This document shows, piece by piece, positions 1 to 11,255 of a stretch of 64,000 nt of DNA; position 1 is the stretch's first letter, and every line of letters begins with the position of its first letter. Under the pieces are notes generated by a model. The model made no database searches. It saw nothing but the letters and a program-made list of their open reading frames with translations, and was not told where the DNA came from. Where the stretch lies: positions 105,202,881 to 105,266,880 of the forward strand of contig NC_058519.1 of assembly GCF_904849725.1 (NCBI RefSeq). Direction: 5' to 3'. The DNA comes from Hordeum vulgare subsp. vulgare (Eukaryota; Streptophyta; Magnoliopsida; Poales; Poaceae). A program made the position numbers and the translations under genes.

Positions 1-51
1 ATCACCCTTTCCTCTTCAAGGGAAAAACCAACGCAAGCTCAAGAGGTAGCA
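1..51 (+). mobile_element. 3' end of a Gypsy LTR at the window edge
   Basis: The first 51 bases match the end of the solo LTR at 11256-12783 almost base for base and stop at the same terminus (GGTAGCA). The element continues upstream of the window. It abuts BARE/Angela-type LTR sequence, the same arrangement as the solo LTR near 11-13 kb. The left target duplication lies outside the window and cannot be checked. Confidence 0.75.
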
Positions 52-1084
52 ATCGTGTTGTTTTATTGCTATTGTTTTCTGCGTGTCAAGTATTTGTTCC
101 TATGACCATGAGATCATATAACTCACTGGCATCGGAGGAATACCTTGTGTGCATCAAATGTCACAATGTAACTTGGTGACTATAAAGGTGTTCTACAGGT
201 ATCTCCGAAGGTGTCCGTTGAGTTAGTATGGATCAAGACTAGGATTTGTCACTCCGTGTGACGGAGAGGTATCTCGGGGCCCACTCGGTAATACAACATC
301 ACACACAAGCCTTGCAAGAAATGTGACTAAGTGTAAGTCACGGGATCTTGTATTATGGAACGAGTAAAGAGACTTGTCGATAACGAGATTGAAATAGGTA
401 TGCGAATACCGACGATCAAATCTCGGGCAAGGAACATACCGAAGGACAAAGGGAATGATATACATGATTATATGAATCCTTGACACCTAGGTTCAACCTA
501 TAAGATCTTCGGAGAATATGTAGGATCCAATATGGGCATCCAGGTCCCTCTTTTGGATATTGACCAAGGAGTACCTCGGGGCATGTCTACATAGTTCTCG
601 AACCCGCAGGGTCTGCACACTTAAGGTTCGATGATGTTTGAGTATAGTTGAGTTATATGTGTGGTTACCGAATGTTGTTTGGAGTCCTGAATGAGATCAC
701 AGACGTCACGAGGGTTTCCGGAATGGTCCGGAAACAAATATTGTTATATATGATGGTTTCATTTGGTTACCGGAAGGTTTTCGGGCATTACCGGCATTGT
801 ACCAGGAGTGACAAATGGGTTCCGGAAGTTCACCGGGAGGGGGGCAACCCACCCGGAGGGAGCCCAATGGCTTTAGGGTGGCGCACCAGCGCTTAGTGGG
901 CTGGTGGGACAGCCCAAGAAGGCCTTGGCGCCAAGAGAAGGAAAACCAAAGAGAAAAAAAGGGGAGGTGGGAAGGAAGAGGACTCCACTTTCCAATCCTA
1001 ATTGGAGTAGGATTCCTCCTCTCCTCCTGGACGGCGCACCCTTGAGGGCTTGGACCTCAAGGCAAGCCTCCTCCACCTCCCTCC

Positions 1085-1092
1085 TATATATA
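1085..1092 (+). promoter_or_regulatory. TATA box of the BARE/Angela-type LTR
   Basis: TATATATA follows a pyrimidine-rich stretch in the LTR and precedes the transcribed part. The same sequence in reverse lies at about 12905-12913 in the solo LTR. Confidence 0.6.
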
Positions 1093-1275
1093 GTGGTAAT
1101 TTAGGGCTGATTTGAGACAACTTTTGCCACGTGCAACTCAGATCTAGACACCATAGTTTTACCTCTAGATCGGATTTCTGCGCAGCTCGGGCGGAGCCCT
1201 GTAGGAGTAGATCCTCACCAGCACCGGAGCGCTGTCACGCTGCCAGAGAACTCATCTACTTATCCGTCTTTCTTG

Positions 1276-1338
1276 CTAGATCAAGAAGGCCGAGATCATT
1301 GTCGAGATGTACACTGGATCAAGAACGCCGAGACCATC
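1276..1338 (+). repeat. Imperfect 25-bp direct duplication at an LTR junction
   Basis: Positions 1276-1300 and 1314-1338 are the same 25-bp unit with four mismatches (CTAGATCAAGAAGG.. and CTGGATCAAGAACG..), 13 bp apart. The second copy sits exactly where BARE/Angela-like sequence gives way to the tail of the neighbouring Copia LTR. Confidence 0.75.
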
Positions 1339-1386
1339 CTAGCTACTACCAAAATCCTAGTCGATCCGATCCATACAGTCTACCAA

Positions 1387-1398
1387 TGGTATCAGACT
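1387..1398 (+). other. Primer-binding site, initiator tRNA-Met type
   Basis: TGGTATCAGACT matches the usual plant Copia site TGGTATCAGAGC at 10 of 12 positions and begins one base after the LTR tail. Confidence 0.8.
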
Positions 1399-2833
1399 AG
1401 GTTTGGTTTGGGATCTTTGGTAGCAAAAAAAGCGAAGCAATTTCCCTCCCCAAAAGAACCCTAGAACAGGGCAAAGAACAACAACAAAAAAATACAAAAA
1501 AGTCATCGGAGAAGGGCCTTGGGCTCACCGGCAAAGAGCGCCGCCGCAAGGCCGCGTCTGTTCCTCTCAATCCCGACGCACATCGGCAAGCCGAGGAGCC
1601 AGGACGAAGAACCACCCCGAGAGGGGCAAAGAGCTACATTGCCAAACCGCTCGATGACGACGCGCTCATCGCAAGGCGAACGCGCAACCGACAAGGGGGA
1701 TGGCAAGGTAGCAACGGCAAGGAAGGAGGCCGAACCTTGCACCACCGTCTGGTGGCCGCCTCTGCCCCGAGAGAGAGAGCTGCGAGAGCCAGGGAGAGGA
1801 AAGCGACTGCGAGGGTGGCGCGGCGCGGCACGGTGGCCCTTGGTCGCCATTGCCGGCGGCCAGCCCTAGAGCTCATTGGTGGGGCAGAGCAGCCGACGCT
1901 GCGAGAGAGCTGCGGGAGAGCCGCAAGGAAGAGAGCGGCGCGGGGGGGGGGGGAGGGAGAAGGGAAATTAGCTTAGGATTTGGCCCCGATGGGCTGTAGC
2001 CGTTTTGTTCCACGCGAAAGGGGCTGGCAACCGTCGGATTAGATCTGACGGCCCCGATCGTCTCCACAGTGAAACTCTCTCCCAGCTGGGCCACTCGGGC
2101 CAAAAGAAGAGCTAGTCCGGCGGCCCACGAGGATGAGGCGGGGCAGGCCGAAGTGGCGCCCCAGGCCAGGGAATGCGCATGAGGCCTACTCGGGCTAGGT
2201 CGGCTTCGGCCCAAAGGACAAAGCTCACAGTTTCTGTTTTTTAATTTTTTATTTTGTGTTCAGTTTTTTAGGCAGATTTAAACAGTTTTACATTTCTTTT
2301 TCTATGCAGTAATTTTCGAACGAATTTTTTTGTTTAGAAAGCAGAAAAGTAAATAGAAATTTTTCTTCAAAGAAAAATAAAAGTTTCTGAAAATAAAAAT
2401 AGAGATTTTTTCAGAAAAAGAAAAGTTCATGGATTTTATAAAAAAGGATAATAAAGTTCATGAAATTTTATTTTTAACAGAAATTGTTTTCTATTAAGTA
2501 GAAAAAGTACATGAATTTCACATTCATGTTTTCCGCTGCAAAGTAATTTTTTGGTGGTCCTTTCACAAAGCAAATAACAAATTAAAAGGAGCATATTAGA
2601 GTGTTTATTAAAGTAGAATATGATTCTGTTATTTTCTGACCAACGTTGTTAATAACATAATCATGTTTTATCATTACTAGAATTAAAGGTGCATTTATTT
2701 CTATTTTTTCCCAACGGCAATATAGTTTTAATTGCATAGACAGTTGTATGTTTAATTTGACCAACCTTAGATTAATGCATATGATTGTTATACTAATCTC
2801 ACTCACATTGTAATTTCAGGAGGTTTCCACCTG
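1399..2833 (+). other. Leader of element A, no gene supported
   Basis: An A-rich stretch (1420-1505) is followed by GC-rich sequence (about 1510-2220) with a run of 12 G at 1942-1953, then AT-rich sequence to the gag start. Overlapping frames of 60-116 codons occur on both strands of the GC-rich part. They show no recognisable domain and no agreement between strands, so I read the stretch as an untranslated leader. Confidence 0.5.
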
Positions 2834-3814
2834 ATGAGTTGCCTAAAAGATGTTCCGACACTGATAGGTGATAACTACTATGAGTGGAGGAAGAAAGTAG
2901 ACATGGCTTTTGTCTGTGCCAAGGTGGACTAGGTTCTAGAGGAACCACAACCCGTTAAACCTACAGAGCCAATCAGAGAGGCCACTAATGATGATGATGC
3001 ATGGGATAAAAAGTAGAGGGATCATGCTCCAGTGGAGATGTCCTACTCCCTCTGCAATCAAAAGTGGATCAACGCCAACAAAAAGTGTCTCGCATTTATA
3101 AAGAATACAATTGAGAATGCCATTGTGGGCTCAATTGTAGAGTTCACTTCCACAGGGGAGATGCCTACAAAGATAAAGAGCCAGGTCACTCGTTCTTCAA
3201 AGACATATGCCACCCAGTTGATAAAACAACTGGTTACACATAACTACACTAGCGGTGGTCATGGCATTAGAGTGCACATCCTTCAGATGAGCAACATGGC
3301 AACAAAGCTCAAGCCAATGGATGCAGATCTAGAAATCAAACCAGCACTCCTCGTCCACTTGGTCATGGCTTCACTGCCAAAGGAGTTTGAAACCTTTGTT
3401 GTAAACTATAACATGTCACCTGAAACATGGGACACTGAAAAGACAACAACAATGTGTGTCCAAGAAGAGGACAGACTGAAAGCCGCACATGGTGGTTCAC
3501 TGAACCATGTGAAGGACAATAAGAAAAAGAATTTTAGTCAAAACAACAAAGGTTCTCCTTCAAAGCCACATGGTAAAGGCCCCTCACACTTTCAGCATCA
3601 GCAAAAGCCTCTTCCAGTGGACAGGGACACTTGTCTCCACTGCAAGAGGACAAGGCACTACAAAAAGGATTGCCCTGATTGGCTAAAGACCATCATGGCA
3701 AATAGAGGTAACGATATCGTTTCCTTTGTTAATGAATCCCTATATTCACAGTTTTCGAAGTATACTTGGTGGATTGACTCAGGTGCAACTGTTCATGTTG
3801 CAAACTCTTTATAG
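2834..3814 (+). pseudogene. gag: Copia gag and start of protease, broken
   Basis: Gag forms the particle that packages element RNA. The frame opens at an ATG at 2834 with a typical Copia gag start (..TLIGDNYYEWRKK..) and meets two in-frame stops within the first 65 codons. The rest, from about 3032, is open to 3814 and shows the UBN2-type gag core. The zinc knuckle C-x2-C-x4-H-x4-C is complete at 3632-3673, although the usual glycine before its histidine is arginine. The aspartic protease motif D-S-G-A follows at 3776-3787, and a stop at 3812 ends the open part. The early stops mean no full-length gag is made. Confidence 0.85.
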
Positions 3815-3834
3815 GATTCCGTTCGACGAGGACT

Positions 3835-5286
3835 ATGCAAAGAAGAGAAAGAAGTATTGAAGTCGCAAATGGCGTCCAAGTGGAAGTTGAAGCTGTCGGC
3901 GACATCTCCTTGGAGTTAGCTGAAGGATCCAATCTTTTGCTTAGAAACGTCCTATTTGTTTCTTCATGTAATAGAAATTTAATAAGTGTTTCTTGCTTAG
4001 ATAAAGACAATTACGAGTGTTATTTTGGACATGGCAAGTGTGCCATATGGTACAACAATGCTTATGTTGGTGTTGCCTTACTTCACAACGAGCTTTATTT
4101 GTTATCACTTCCTAAAAAAGTGCATTACGCGTGTAATGTGAATGAGCAAGATTCTTGGTCGAACAAAGTACAAAAGAAACGAAAGAGAACTCACGACTCC
4201 TCGAAGTTATGGCACTGTCATTTGGGCCATATTTCGAAAGGGAGGATAGAAAGACTAATTAAAAGTGAGATTCTTCCTCCACTAGAGTTCTCAGATTTGG
4301 AACAATGCATCGATTGCTTTAAGGGAAAGTATGTAAAACAAGTTAAAAAGGGTGCAAACCGAAGCACTAGAAATCATCCACACTGACATTTGTGGACTAT
4401 TTCCTATGAAAAGTGTGGGTGGCTATGACTCGTTCATGACATTCACAGATGATTGCTCTCGTTTCGGTTACATTTATCCAATTAAAGAAAGAAATGAAGC
4501 ATTGGATAAATTCAAAATTTTCAAACCTGAAGTTGAAAATCAGCTTGACAAAAGAATAAAGATAGTGAGATCTGACCGTGGGGGGAGTACTACGGTCGAC
4601 ACACTCCATATGGCCAAGTCCCTGGACCTTTTGAAAAGTTCTTGCAGGAGACTAGCATAGTAGCCTAGTATTCAATGCCGGGCGAGCTTCAGCAAAATGG
4701 AGTAGCTGAAAGGCGTAACCATACCCTTATGGATATGGTGCACAACATGATGAGTTACTCCAACCTACCATTGGGATTACGGATGGAGGCGCTTAAAACC
4801 TCCATACACATTCTCAATAGAGTGCCAAGCAAGTCGGTGCCCAAAACAACGTACGAGATGTGGACAGGAAAAGTACCATCCTTGCAACACTTCAAGGTGT
4901 GGGGGTGCCCATCTAAGGCCAAGATGTTTAATCCAAACATTGCAAAGTTAGATCCTAAAACAGTGAGTTATCACTTCACTGGCTATCCTGATAGATCAAA
5001 AGGTTTTCGTTTCTACTGTCCATAAAGATACACAAAGTTTGTAGAAATGAGACATGCGGTCTTCTTACAGGACAAAATGATGAGGGGGAGCATGGTAACT
5101 CGGAAAATTGATCTTGAGGAGAAGAGGGTGCATGCACCTAATCCTATGATTCAAGGGCCATTCTTCGCACTACCTGTTGTAACTCCAACTATGACAACCA
5201 TGGGAGAAGATTCGGAACCTATCCTTCAGGATCCGACCGAACCAGTTGTTGAACATGAAAGGGGGGGGTACAACAACCAATTTTAG
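3835..5286 (+). pseudogene. pol: Copia integrase region, broken
   Basis: Integrase inserts the cDNA into host DNA. Pieces in different frames show the pre-integrase zinc-binding region (..LWHCHLGHIS.. at about 4207, CIDC at about 4306), the catalytic core start (HTDICG at about 4379, SDRGG at about 4571) and the later core (QQNGVAERRNHT at about 4690) that carries the catalytic glutamate. A frameshift near 4352-4386 and a stop near 4660 separate them. The stretch 5047-5286 is the poorly conserved C-terminal part. Integrase lying before reverse transcriptase is the diagnostic Copia order. Confidence 0.85.
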
Positions 5287-5291
5287 AGGAT

Positions 5292-6958
5292 GTGCTAGAG
5301 AATGAGGCACTTAGAAGGTCTAACAGAACTAGAAGATCAACTATTTCTACTGATTACAAAGTTTATAACACAAAATTGGTTCATATGGAAGGTGATCCCA
5401 CTTCATATGAAGAAGCCATGAGAAGCCCTCACTCATCAAAGTGGCTGGAGGCAATGGAAGACGAAATGAACTCGATGAGTTCCAACGATGTTTGGTACTT
5501 AGAAATTATTCCCGAAGGAGCCAAAACAGTAGGCTGTAAATGGGCCTACAAAACAAAACTCTAATGGGAATATAGAAAAGTATAAAGCACGACTCGTGGA
5601 AAAAGGATTTACACAAAGAGAAGTAATAGACTACAATGAGACTTTTTCCCCAGTCTCATGTAAGGATTCCTTCAGAATCATAATGGAATTAGTTGCACAT
5701 TTTGATTTAGAGTTGCATCAAATGGATGTAAAGACGACATTTCTAAACGGAGATTTAGAAGAAAAATGTCTACATGAAACAACCCAAGGGTTTTATCATG
5801 GAAGGCAAGGAAGATATGGGATGCCGCCTAAAGAAATCCATTTATGGACTAAGGCAAGCCTTTGGACAGTGGTATCTAAAGTTTAGCGATACTATTAAAA
5901 GATTTGGATTTAAAGAAAATGTTAAGGATAACTACGTTTATGCAAAGTTAAAAATGGAAAATACATTTTCCTAATCTTGTATGTGGATGATATGTTGCTT
6001 GCAAGCAATGGTGTTAGTCTACTACAAGAAACAAAGAAGTTTTTATCCTCAAACTTTGATATGACAGATCTTGGTGATGCTTCATATGTTTTGGGCATTG
6101 AAATTCACCGAGATAGGAAAAATGGAGTCTTAGGACTATCGCAGAAAGCATATTTAGAGAAGGTTCTCAAAAAGTACAATATGCATGCGAGTAAGGCCAC
6201 ACCTGCTCCTATAGTCAAGGGCGACAATTCTGGGAAATTCCAATGTCCCAAGAACCAGTACGAGCTCGATGAGATGAAAGAAGTGCCATATACTTTAGCT
6301 ATTGGAAGTTTACAGTATGCACAAGTGTGCACCCGTCCTAACTAAGCGTTTATCACCGGGGTACTCGTTAGATATCAAGAGAATCCAGGCCTAGAGATTG
6401 GAAGATGGTAAAGAAAGCATTGCACTATGCGCGAGGCACAAAGGATATCATGCTCACATACACAAGATCTGATTCCCTAGAGATAAAAGGTTATTCAGAC
6501 GTAGATTTTGCGGGATATAGAGATGATAGAGAATCCACGTCAGGATACGTGTTCACTCTCGCTGGAGGGGCTATTTCGTGGAATAGCTCCAAATAGACCA
6601 TAGTTGCATCGTCCACGATGCAAGCAGAGTATATAGCATGTTTTGAAGCCACCGGGCAGGTAATGTGGCTAAAGAAATTTATACCCGACTTGAAAGTGGT
6701 AGATTGTATTCACAAACCACTAAAGATGTAATGTGACAACCAGCCCGCAGTATTTATGCTCATGACAACAAGTCGAGTAATGCTACCAAGACAATAGATA
6801 TAAAGTATTATGTTGTGAAAGATAAAATCCAGGATCACAGTATAAGTCTCGAGCATATAAGGACAAAGGATATGCTTGTGGATCCGCTAACGAAAGGCTT
6901 ACCACCAGTGTGTTCAAGAAACACTTAGCCAGCATAGGTTTAAGGGAAAGCCTATGAT
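5292..6958 (+). pseudogene. pol: Copia reverse transcriptase and RNase H, broken
   Basis: These domains copy element RNA into DNA. The conserved start (SYEEAMRS, then KWLEAMEDEM) is at about 5400-5465. The core begins around 5600 (FTQREVIDYNETFSPV), and the catalytic YVDD motif is intact at 5980-5991. RNase H follows at 6405-6596 (SDVDFAGYRDDRESTSGY) and continues past a stop with the conserved AEYIA motif at about 6625. Frameshifts near 5564-5596 and 5774-5886 and stops near 6345 and 6597 break the frame at least five times. The catalytic residues that can be seen are conserved, so the decay probably came after the copy inserted. Confidence 0.88.
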
Positions 6959-7130
6959 TCCTGGATCATAAGAGGCCCAAAAGGAACAAAATTTGTTTCT
7001 GAACAAAACGTATGTTGTAGCTGTATGATTTTATCGGCAATTAAGCTGTGATGATGAGACATGCTCTATGTACCAATATGTGATGGAACAAATAAACTAG
7101 AAAGTATAAAGTTAAAGTAAAAGTTGAGAT

Positions 7131-7142
7131 CAAGGGGGAGAA
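7131..7142 (+). other. Polypurine tract of element A
   Basis: CAAGGGGGAGAA directly precedes the TG start of the 3' LTR, as expected for the plus-strand primer. Confidence 0.75.
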
Positions 7143-7507
7143 TGTTAGGTTGATCACTTTCGTGTGGGCCCAACGGCCCATCGGACCCTTGATCCATGCG
7201 CCCTGATCGGAGGCGCCCGACCCATTATGGTTGGTGGGCCCCTGTGACCCGTGCTATATTAACAGAGCTGGGGGCCGGGGCACGCGAGACGAGGTTTGCT
7301 GCCTCGACTGTCCCCACCTACACGCCCTATTGATCTAGGGTTAGTGCGGTGCTCACGGGAAGCACTACCGCCACCACATCTCTCCGTCGCCGCCGCTGTA
7401 ACCACCTCACCGATGGACGCCGGCGGGGGATCCTCAAGTGCGGGGCAAGGTAAACCTATCCTATCTACTACCAGAATCCTAGCCGACCCGATCCATAGAG
7501 TCTATGA
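7143..7507 (+). mobile_element. 3' LTR of element A, 365 bp
   Basis: It starts TGTTAGGTTGATCAC directly after the polypurine tract. A TATA-like CTATATTA lies at 7254-7261. The last 45-50 bp match the tail at 1339-1385. The expected CA at the end is degraded (TCTATGA against TCTACCA), so the right boundary is uncertain by a few bases. Confidence 0.75.
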
Positions 7508-8592
7508 TGTGCAACTACTAGAAATCATTAAGGTAAACCCAACCATATCATTAAACATCAAGTTCTCTTTACTCCCATACGCGCACAACTCCCTTACTCG
7601 GGTGTAAGTTTATGTCACTCTCGCCACCCACTATAAGAGAATCTTGAACATCTTCCAAACCCTCCAGCGTGAATCCTTCACGTGTGCGCCTCACGGAAGG
7701 CACCTTAGGATAACACCATATCAACACACAACTCATATCAATAACATCATATCACAATTAACCCTAGTACAAAACGGATCTACTCAAACATCATAGGATA
7801 GCCACATACCATTGGGAAATAGTATGTAGTGTTGCGAACCATGTTTAAGTAGAGAGTTACAACGGGAAAAGAGGTATTACACCACCTCATAGAGGGGGGA
7901 GAGTCGGTGTTTATGAAGGCAAGATTGTTGATGTAGATGGCCATCATGCTCCTTGCCCCGACGACACTCTGACACCATTGTGAGAGAGGGAAGAGAGCCC
8001 CTCCCCCTTCTTCTTCCTTGCACCCTAGATGGGAGAAGAGTTTCCCCTCTGGTCCATGGCCTCCATGGAGGCAAAGGGGTAGGAGCCCCTCCGAGATTGG
8101 ATCTCCCTCTCTGTTCTCTTCTGTTTCACTTTCCTGTTTTTTGTCCCTTCACTATTTCTTAAATTCTCGGAGATCCGTAACTCCGATCGGGCTGAATTTT
8201 TTTTACATGAGTTTTTTCCATAAATTATATTTCTTGCATCCGATGAAGAGCCCCAACCGATTCACAGTGTGGCCACTAGAGGCCAGGCGCGCCAGGGGGT
8301 ATGGCCGCATCCTGGTGGGTAGTGGAGGCTATGGGCCTCCGTTTACGTTGGTTCACCTCCCAATAATTGCATATATTCCAAAATAATTCTCCGTAATTTT
8401 TTATCGTGTTTGGACTTTGTTTGATATGGATATTCTGCAAAACAAAAAACATGCAACAAACATGAACTGGCGCTTGGCATTGGATCAATATGTTAGTCCA
8501 ATAAATCATATAAATGTTGCCAAAAATATGTGAAAGTTGTATAATATTGGCATGGAACAATAAAAATTTATAGATAGGACGGAGACATATCA
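7508..8592 (-). mobile_element. Truncated Gypsy LTR, reverse orientation
   Basis: This matches, with many differences, positions about 14692-15798 of the LTR of the pol-less Gypsy element, in the same (minus) orientation. Shared landmarks are GGTTTCCCCTCTGGT-like sequence at 8040, CCTCCGAGATTGGATCTC at about 8087 and the end GACGGAGACATATCA at 8578-8592. The outer part of the LTR on its left side is missing. It abuts element A at about 7508. Confidence 0.75.
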
Positions 8593-10573
8593 GTACGCCT
8601 AGATAGCCCTCTGCTTCTTGACCTGAAAACTTAGCATAGCCGTAGCGGTGGCATGGCTCTTATGCAAGTGTTAGTGAAGCAAATATAATCAACTCAAAGT
8701 TTTTTATCTACTAGATAAAACAACTTTACAACACTTAATTCTATTTCCTATAGATAACTCTTGCTTGCCAGGAATGCACGAAGTATCTTTCTTTGGATAG
8801 AGCCATTAAAACATAATTTAGGGAGTGAAAGGTATGTAAAGAAACCTGATGCTAGAGTGCTCATAAACATAGGCACAAATGTCTCATCCTCGAGGCTCTG
8901 AATCACTTTGTTTCAAATATTTGTTTGCTGAAACTTTGGTTGTCACGTGAAGGGATTATGCAAAATAAATGATCAAGGATATAATTTCACGGTTGCTTCA
9001 TTTTAGGAACCATGGACCTTTGATATTTGTTTGTTTCGAGCTCTTGTGTTCAGTTCCAGGTATTTACAACATACACACCCATTCAAGAGAAAGCCGAATA
9101 ATATTCTATTATAGTGTTGCCACTACGTACGGTAACAAACTCGTAGCCGAGTCGAAACTCTGGTAGATTGTTCATTGGCTAGCGGAGTCCTTGGCATAAC
9201 ATCAAGAAAGGTGATGAAGACACATTTACACACATACATATGCATATAGTCGCACAACCATGGAACCGGCGAGAAGCTGAAGCACCATGTAAGAGATACA
9301 ACACAAAATTTTGGTGTAATCTCATTCACCCTTCAACTAAGTTCCTCTAGAAAATTTAATCCACAAGTGATATAAAGTCTATTAAAACTAACACCGTGGG
9401 GTTGAGAATTTCTAACGTCATCTTCTCTACAATTTTTATCAACACCCAAGTCTTTGAAGACTTTCTCTTGTGCACGGTTAATCTTAGTTATGCTCATTTC
9501 ACCTAAAAGTAGTCCCACGACAAGTCTCGGTTATCTAGATTAAATAGAACAAAAGCAAAAAAATATTTCAGCTACTGGAACACAACCTTTGTTTTACTTA
9601 TCAAGACTTAATCCCTCTTGCACACATCACATATACTACTGCATCTATTCTAAGCATTTCAAGTGCTAAAGATAGGAGTCATAGGATATACCTTCCCGGT
9701 CTTGAATTTACACGTTTCCTTTCCTTATGCTTGCATTCCTCATTGTCGGTGTAGATCAACTCCTCTCAAATATAAACAAGAATGCAAATGAGGAAAAAAT
9801 AAAAATAACAAAACAAAGCTTATTCTATTTTTTTGGTTTGTTGTTTCTAAAAACAAACATGCAAAAGAAAAATCAAAACTACAAAAACAAAAAACAAAAA
9901 GCAAGTAAAAAAGCAAAGTGTTGGAACAAACGAACACCAGTGTTTGGAGCTCAACGAGCTCTAGTACAACCTCATTACAATTATTCAAATAATATTGCCA
10001 CATCTTGATGTAAACGTGGTAGTGACCTCCCCCAAACATAAGCTTTTGCAAGCCCAAACTGGCATGATCATTGTGGAAGTTGGTCACGGGCCCATCCTTT
10101 GCTCTGGTTTGAGAAGTTCGAGCTCATGTAGACAGACGTGTCTCGAAGGGACTCAATGAGGTTTCTCATATCATTGATGTAGATTTGAAGACTGTAGAGG
10201 TCTGCGTAGGTGGTGTAGGCTCCTTGTTGTGGTTGCTCCTCCTCTTTGTCGGGTGCGAGTTCTTATTCATGTTCTTGCTCAGGTTTTGGGCCTTGTTGGG
10301 CATAATTTTCATCTCCTTCCTGTGCCACATAATGCAATTATACATTTCCTATAGAGAAATGATTAGGCATAGGAGTATGTCGAGGTACGACAATCTATGG
10401 CGCCGGGAAGGCCCCTTTGTAGTTTGCTATGGGGGTCAATGTATACAAATAACAACACCAACTGCAAACGTGAGGGTTTGGACAGGTTCGGGCCTCTCGG
10501 AGGCGTAAAACCCTATGTCCTCTGTTTGATGGATTATTTGTGTGCTCAAATTATAAGAAGCACAACAGCCCAT
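8593..10573 (-). other. Degenerate minus-strand Gypsy 3' region, no gene supported
   Basis: Directly inside the LTR remnant lies about 2 kb of AT-rich sequence without a convincing gene. On the minus strand, 10010-10220 resembles the tail of the last gene of Athila-type elements (..SNFSNQ.. then AAGCTTATGTTTGGGGGAGG), which fits the 3' end of the element whose LTR is at 7508-8592. At 10435-10560 there is LTR-like sequence (GTTCGGGCCTCTCGGAGG) of an unidentified family. Confidence 0.4.
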
Positions 10574-10823
10574 TGTTGGTGTCAAAACTGTCCGATATCG
10601 AGTAGAGGGTGTGAACTATGGATCAAGGGTCGATGGGTAACAAGGGACAATGGGGATGGTATTTTACCCACGTTTGGGCCCTCTTGATAGAGGTAAAACC
10701 CTACATCCTTCTCTTTCTGTTATTGATGAGATAGTACAGAGTACATAGTTGATCTACTGTAATATCAATGTCGTGGTCTAAAACCTAATCGTAATGAGCT
10801 TGATGTATCCTCCGATCTATGAC

Positions 10824-10849
10824 CCCCTAGCTTATATAGACGCTAGGGG
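10824..10849 (-). promoter_or_regulatory. TATA box inside an 8-bp inverted repeat
   Basis: CCCCTAGC (10824-10831) and GCTAGGGG (10842-10849) are exact inverted repeats around TTATATAGAC. The same 26 bases occur in the other LTR of element C at 39521-39546. The position fits the LTR core promoter. Confidence 0.6.
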
Positions 10850-11255
10850 TGTCATGGTTTATACAAGGTCGATTACAACACACAAGGAATATGTTGATGT
10901 TGGGGAATGTTGCATGGGAAAGATAAATTTTCCTACGCACACGAAGACCTATCATGGTGATGTTCATCTATGAGAGGGAGATTGGATCCACATACCCTTG
11001 TAGATCGCTAAGCGGAAGCGTTAATAAACGCGGTTGATATAGTGGTACGTCTCCATGATCCATCCACGATCCGTCCACGAACCGTCTCGCGATCCGTCCC
11101 ACGATCCGTCCCGATCAAGTGCCGAACGGACGGCACCTCCGCGTCCCGCACACGTAAAACTCGATGATGATCTCCGCCTTATTGATCCAGCAAGAGAGAC
11201 GGGGAAGTAGATGAGTTCTCCGACAGCGTGACGATGCACATGTGATGGTGATGAT

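Larger units (their letters stand above)
52..1338 (+). mobile_element. BARE/WIS/Angela-type Copia LTR fragment
   Basis: This stretch follows the familiar Triticeae BARE/WIS/Angela LTR from its middle to near its end: the segment around the MboI-like CCGTGTGACGGAGAGG motif, the GGGCCCACTCGGTAA block, the repeated CCGGAA blocks at about 715-830, a TATA box and a GC-rich transcribed part. The reverse complement of the same LTR occurs at 12789-14230, so the identity can be checked inside the window. The start is missing, and the end is replaced near 1338 by the tail of a different Copia LTR. The short reading frames on both strands inside it are not genes. Confidence 0.85.
1339..7507 (+). mobile_element. 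Degenerate Ty1/Copia retrotransposon (element A)
   Basis: The parts run in Copia order: a short 5' LTR tail (1339-1385), a primer-binding site for initiator tRNA-Met, a long leader, gag with a zinc knuckle, protease, integrase, reverse transcriptase, RNase H, a polypurine tract and a 365-bp 3' LTR. Integrase upstream of reverse transcriptase places it in Copia rather than Gypsy. The gag-pol frame is broken by many stops and frameshifts, so it cannot encode its own proteins. Only the last 45-50 bp of its two LTRs correspond (1339-1385 against 7460-7507). The rest of the 5' LTR is missing or replaced by BARE/Angela-type sequence. Lineage within Copia was not determined. Confidence 0.85.

Noticed and set aside
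1503..2214. Overlapping frames of 79-116 codons on both strands
   Set aside because: GC-rich leader of a Copia element; frames overlap on both strands and show no domain.
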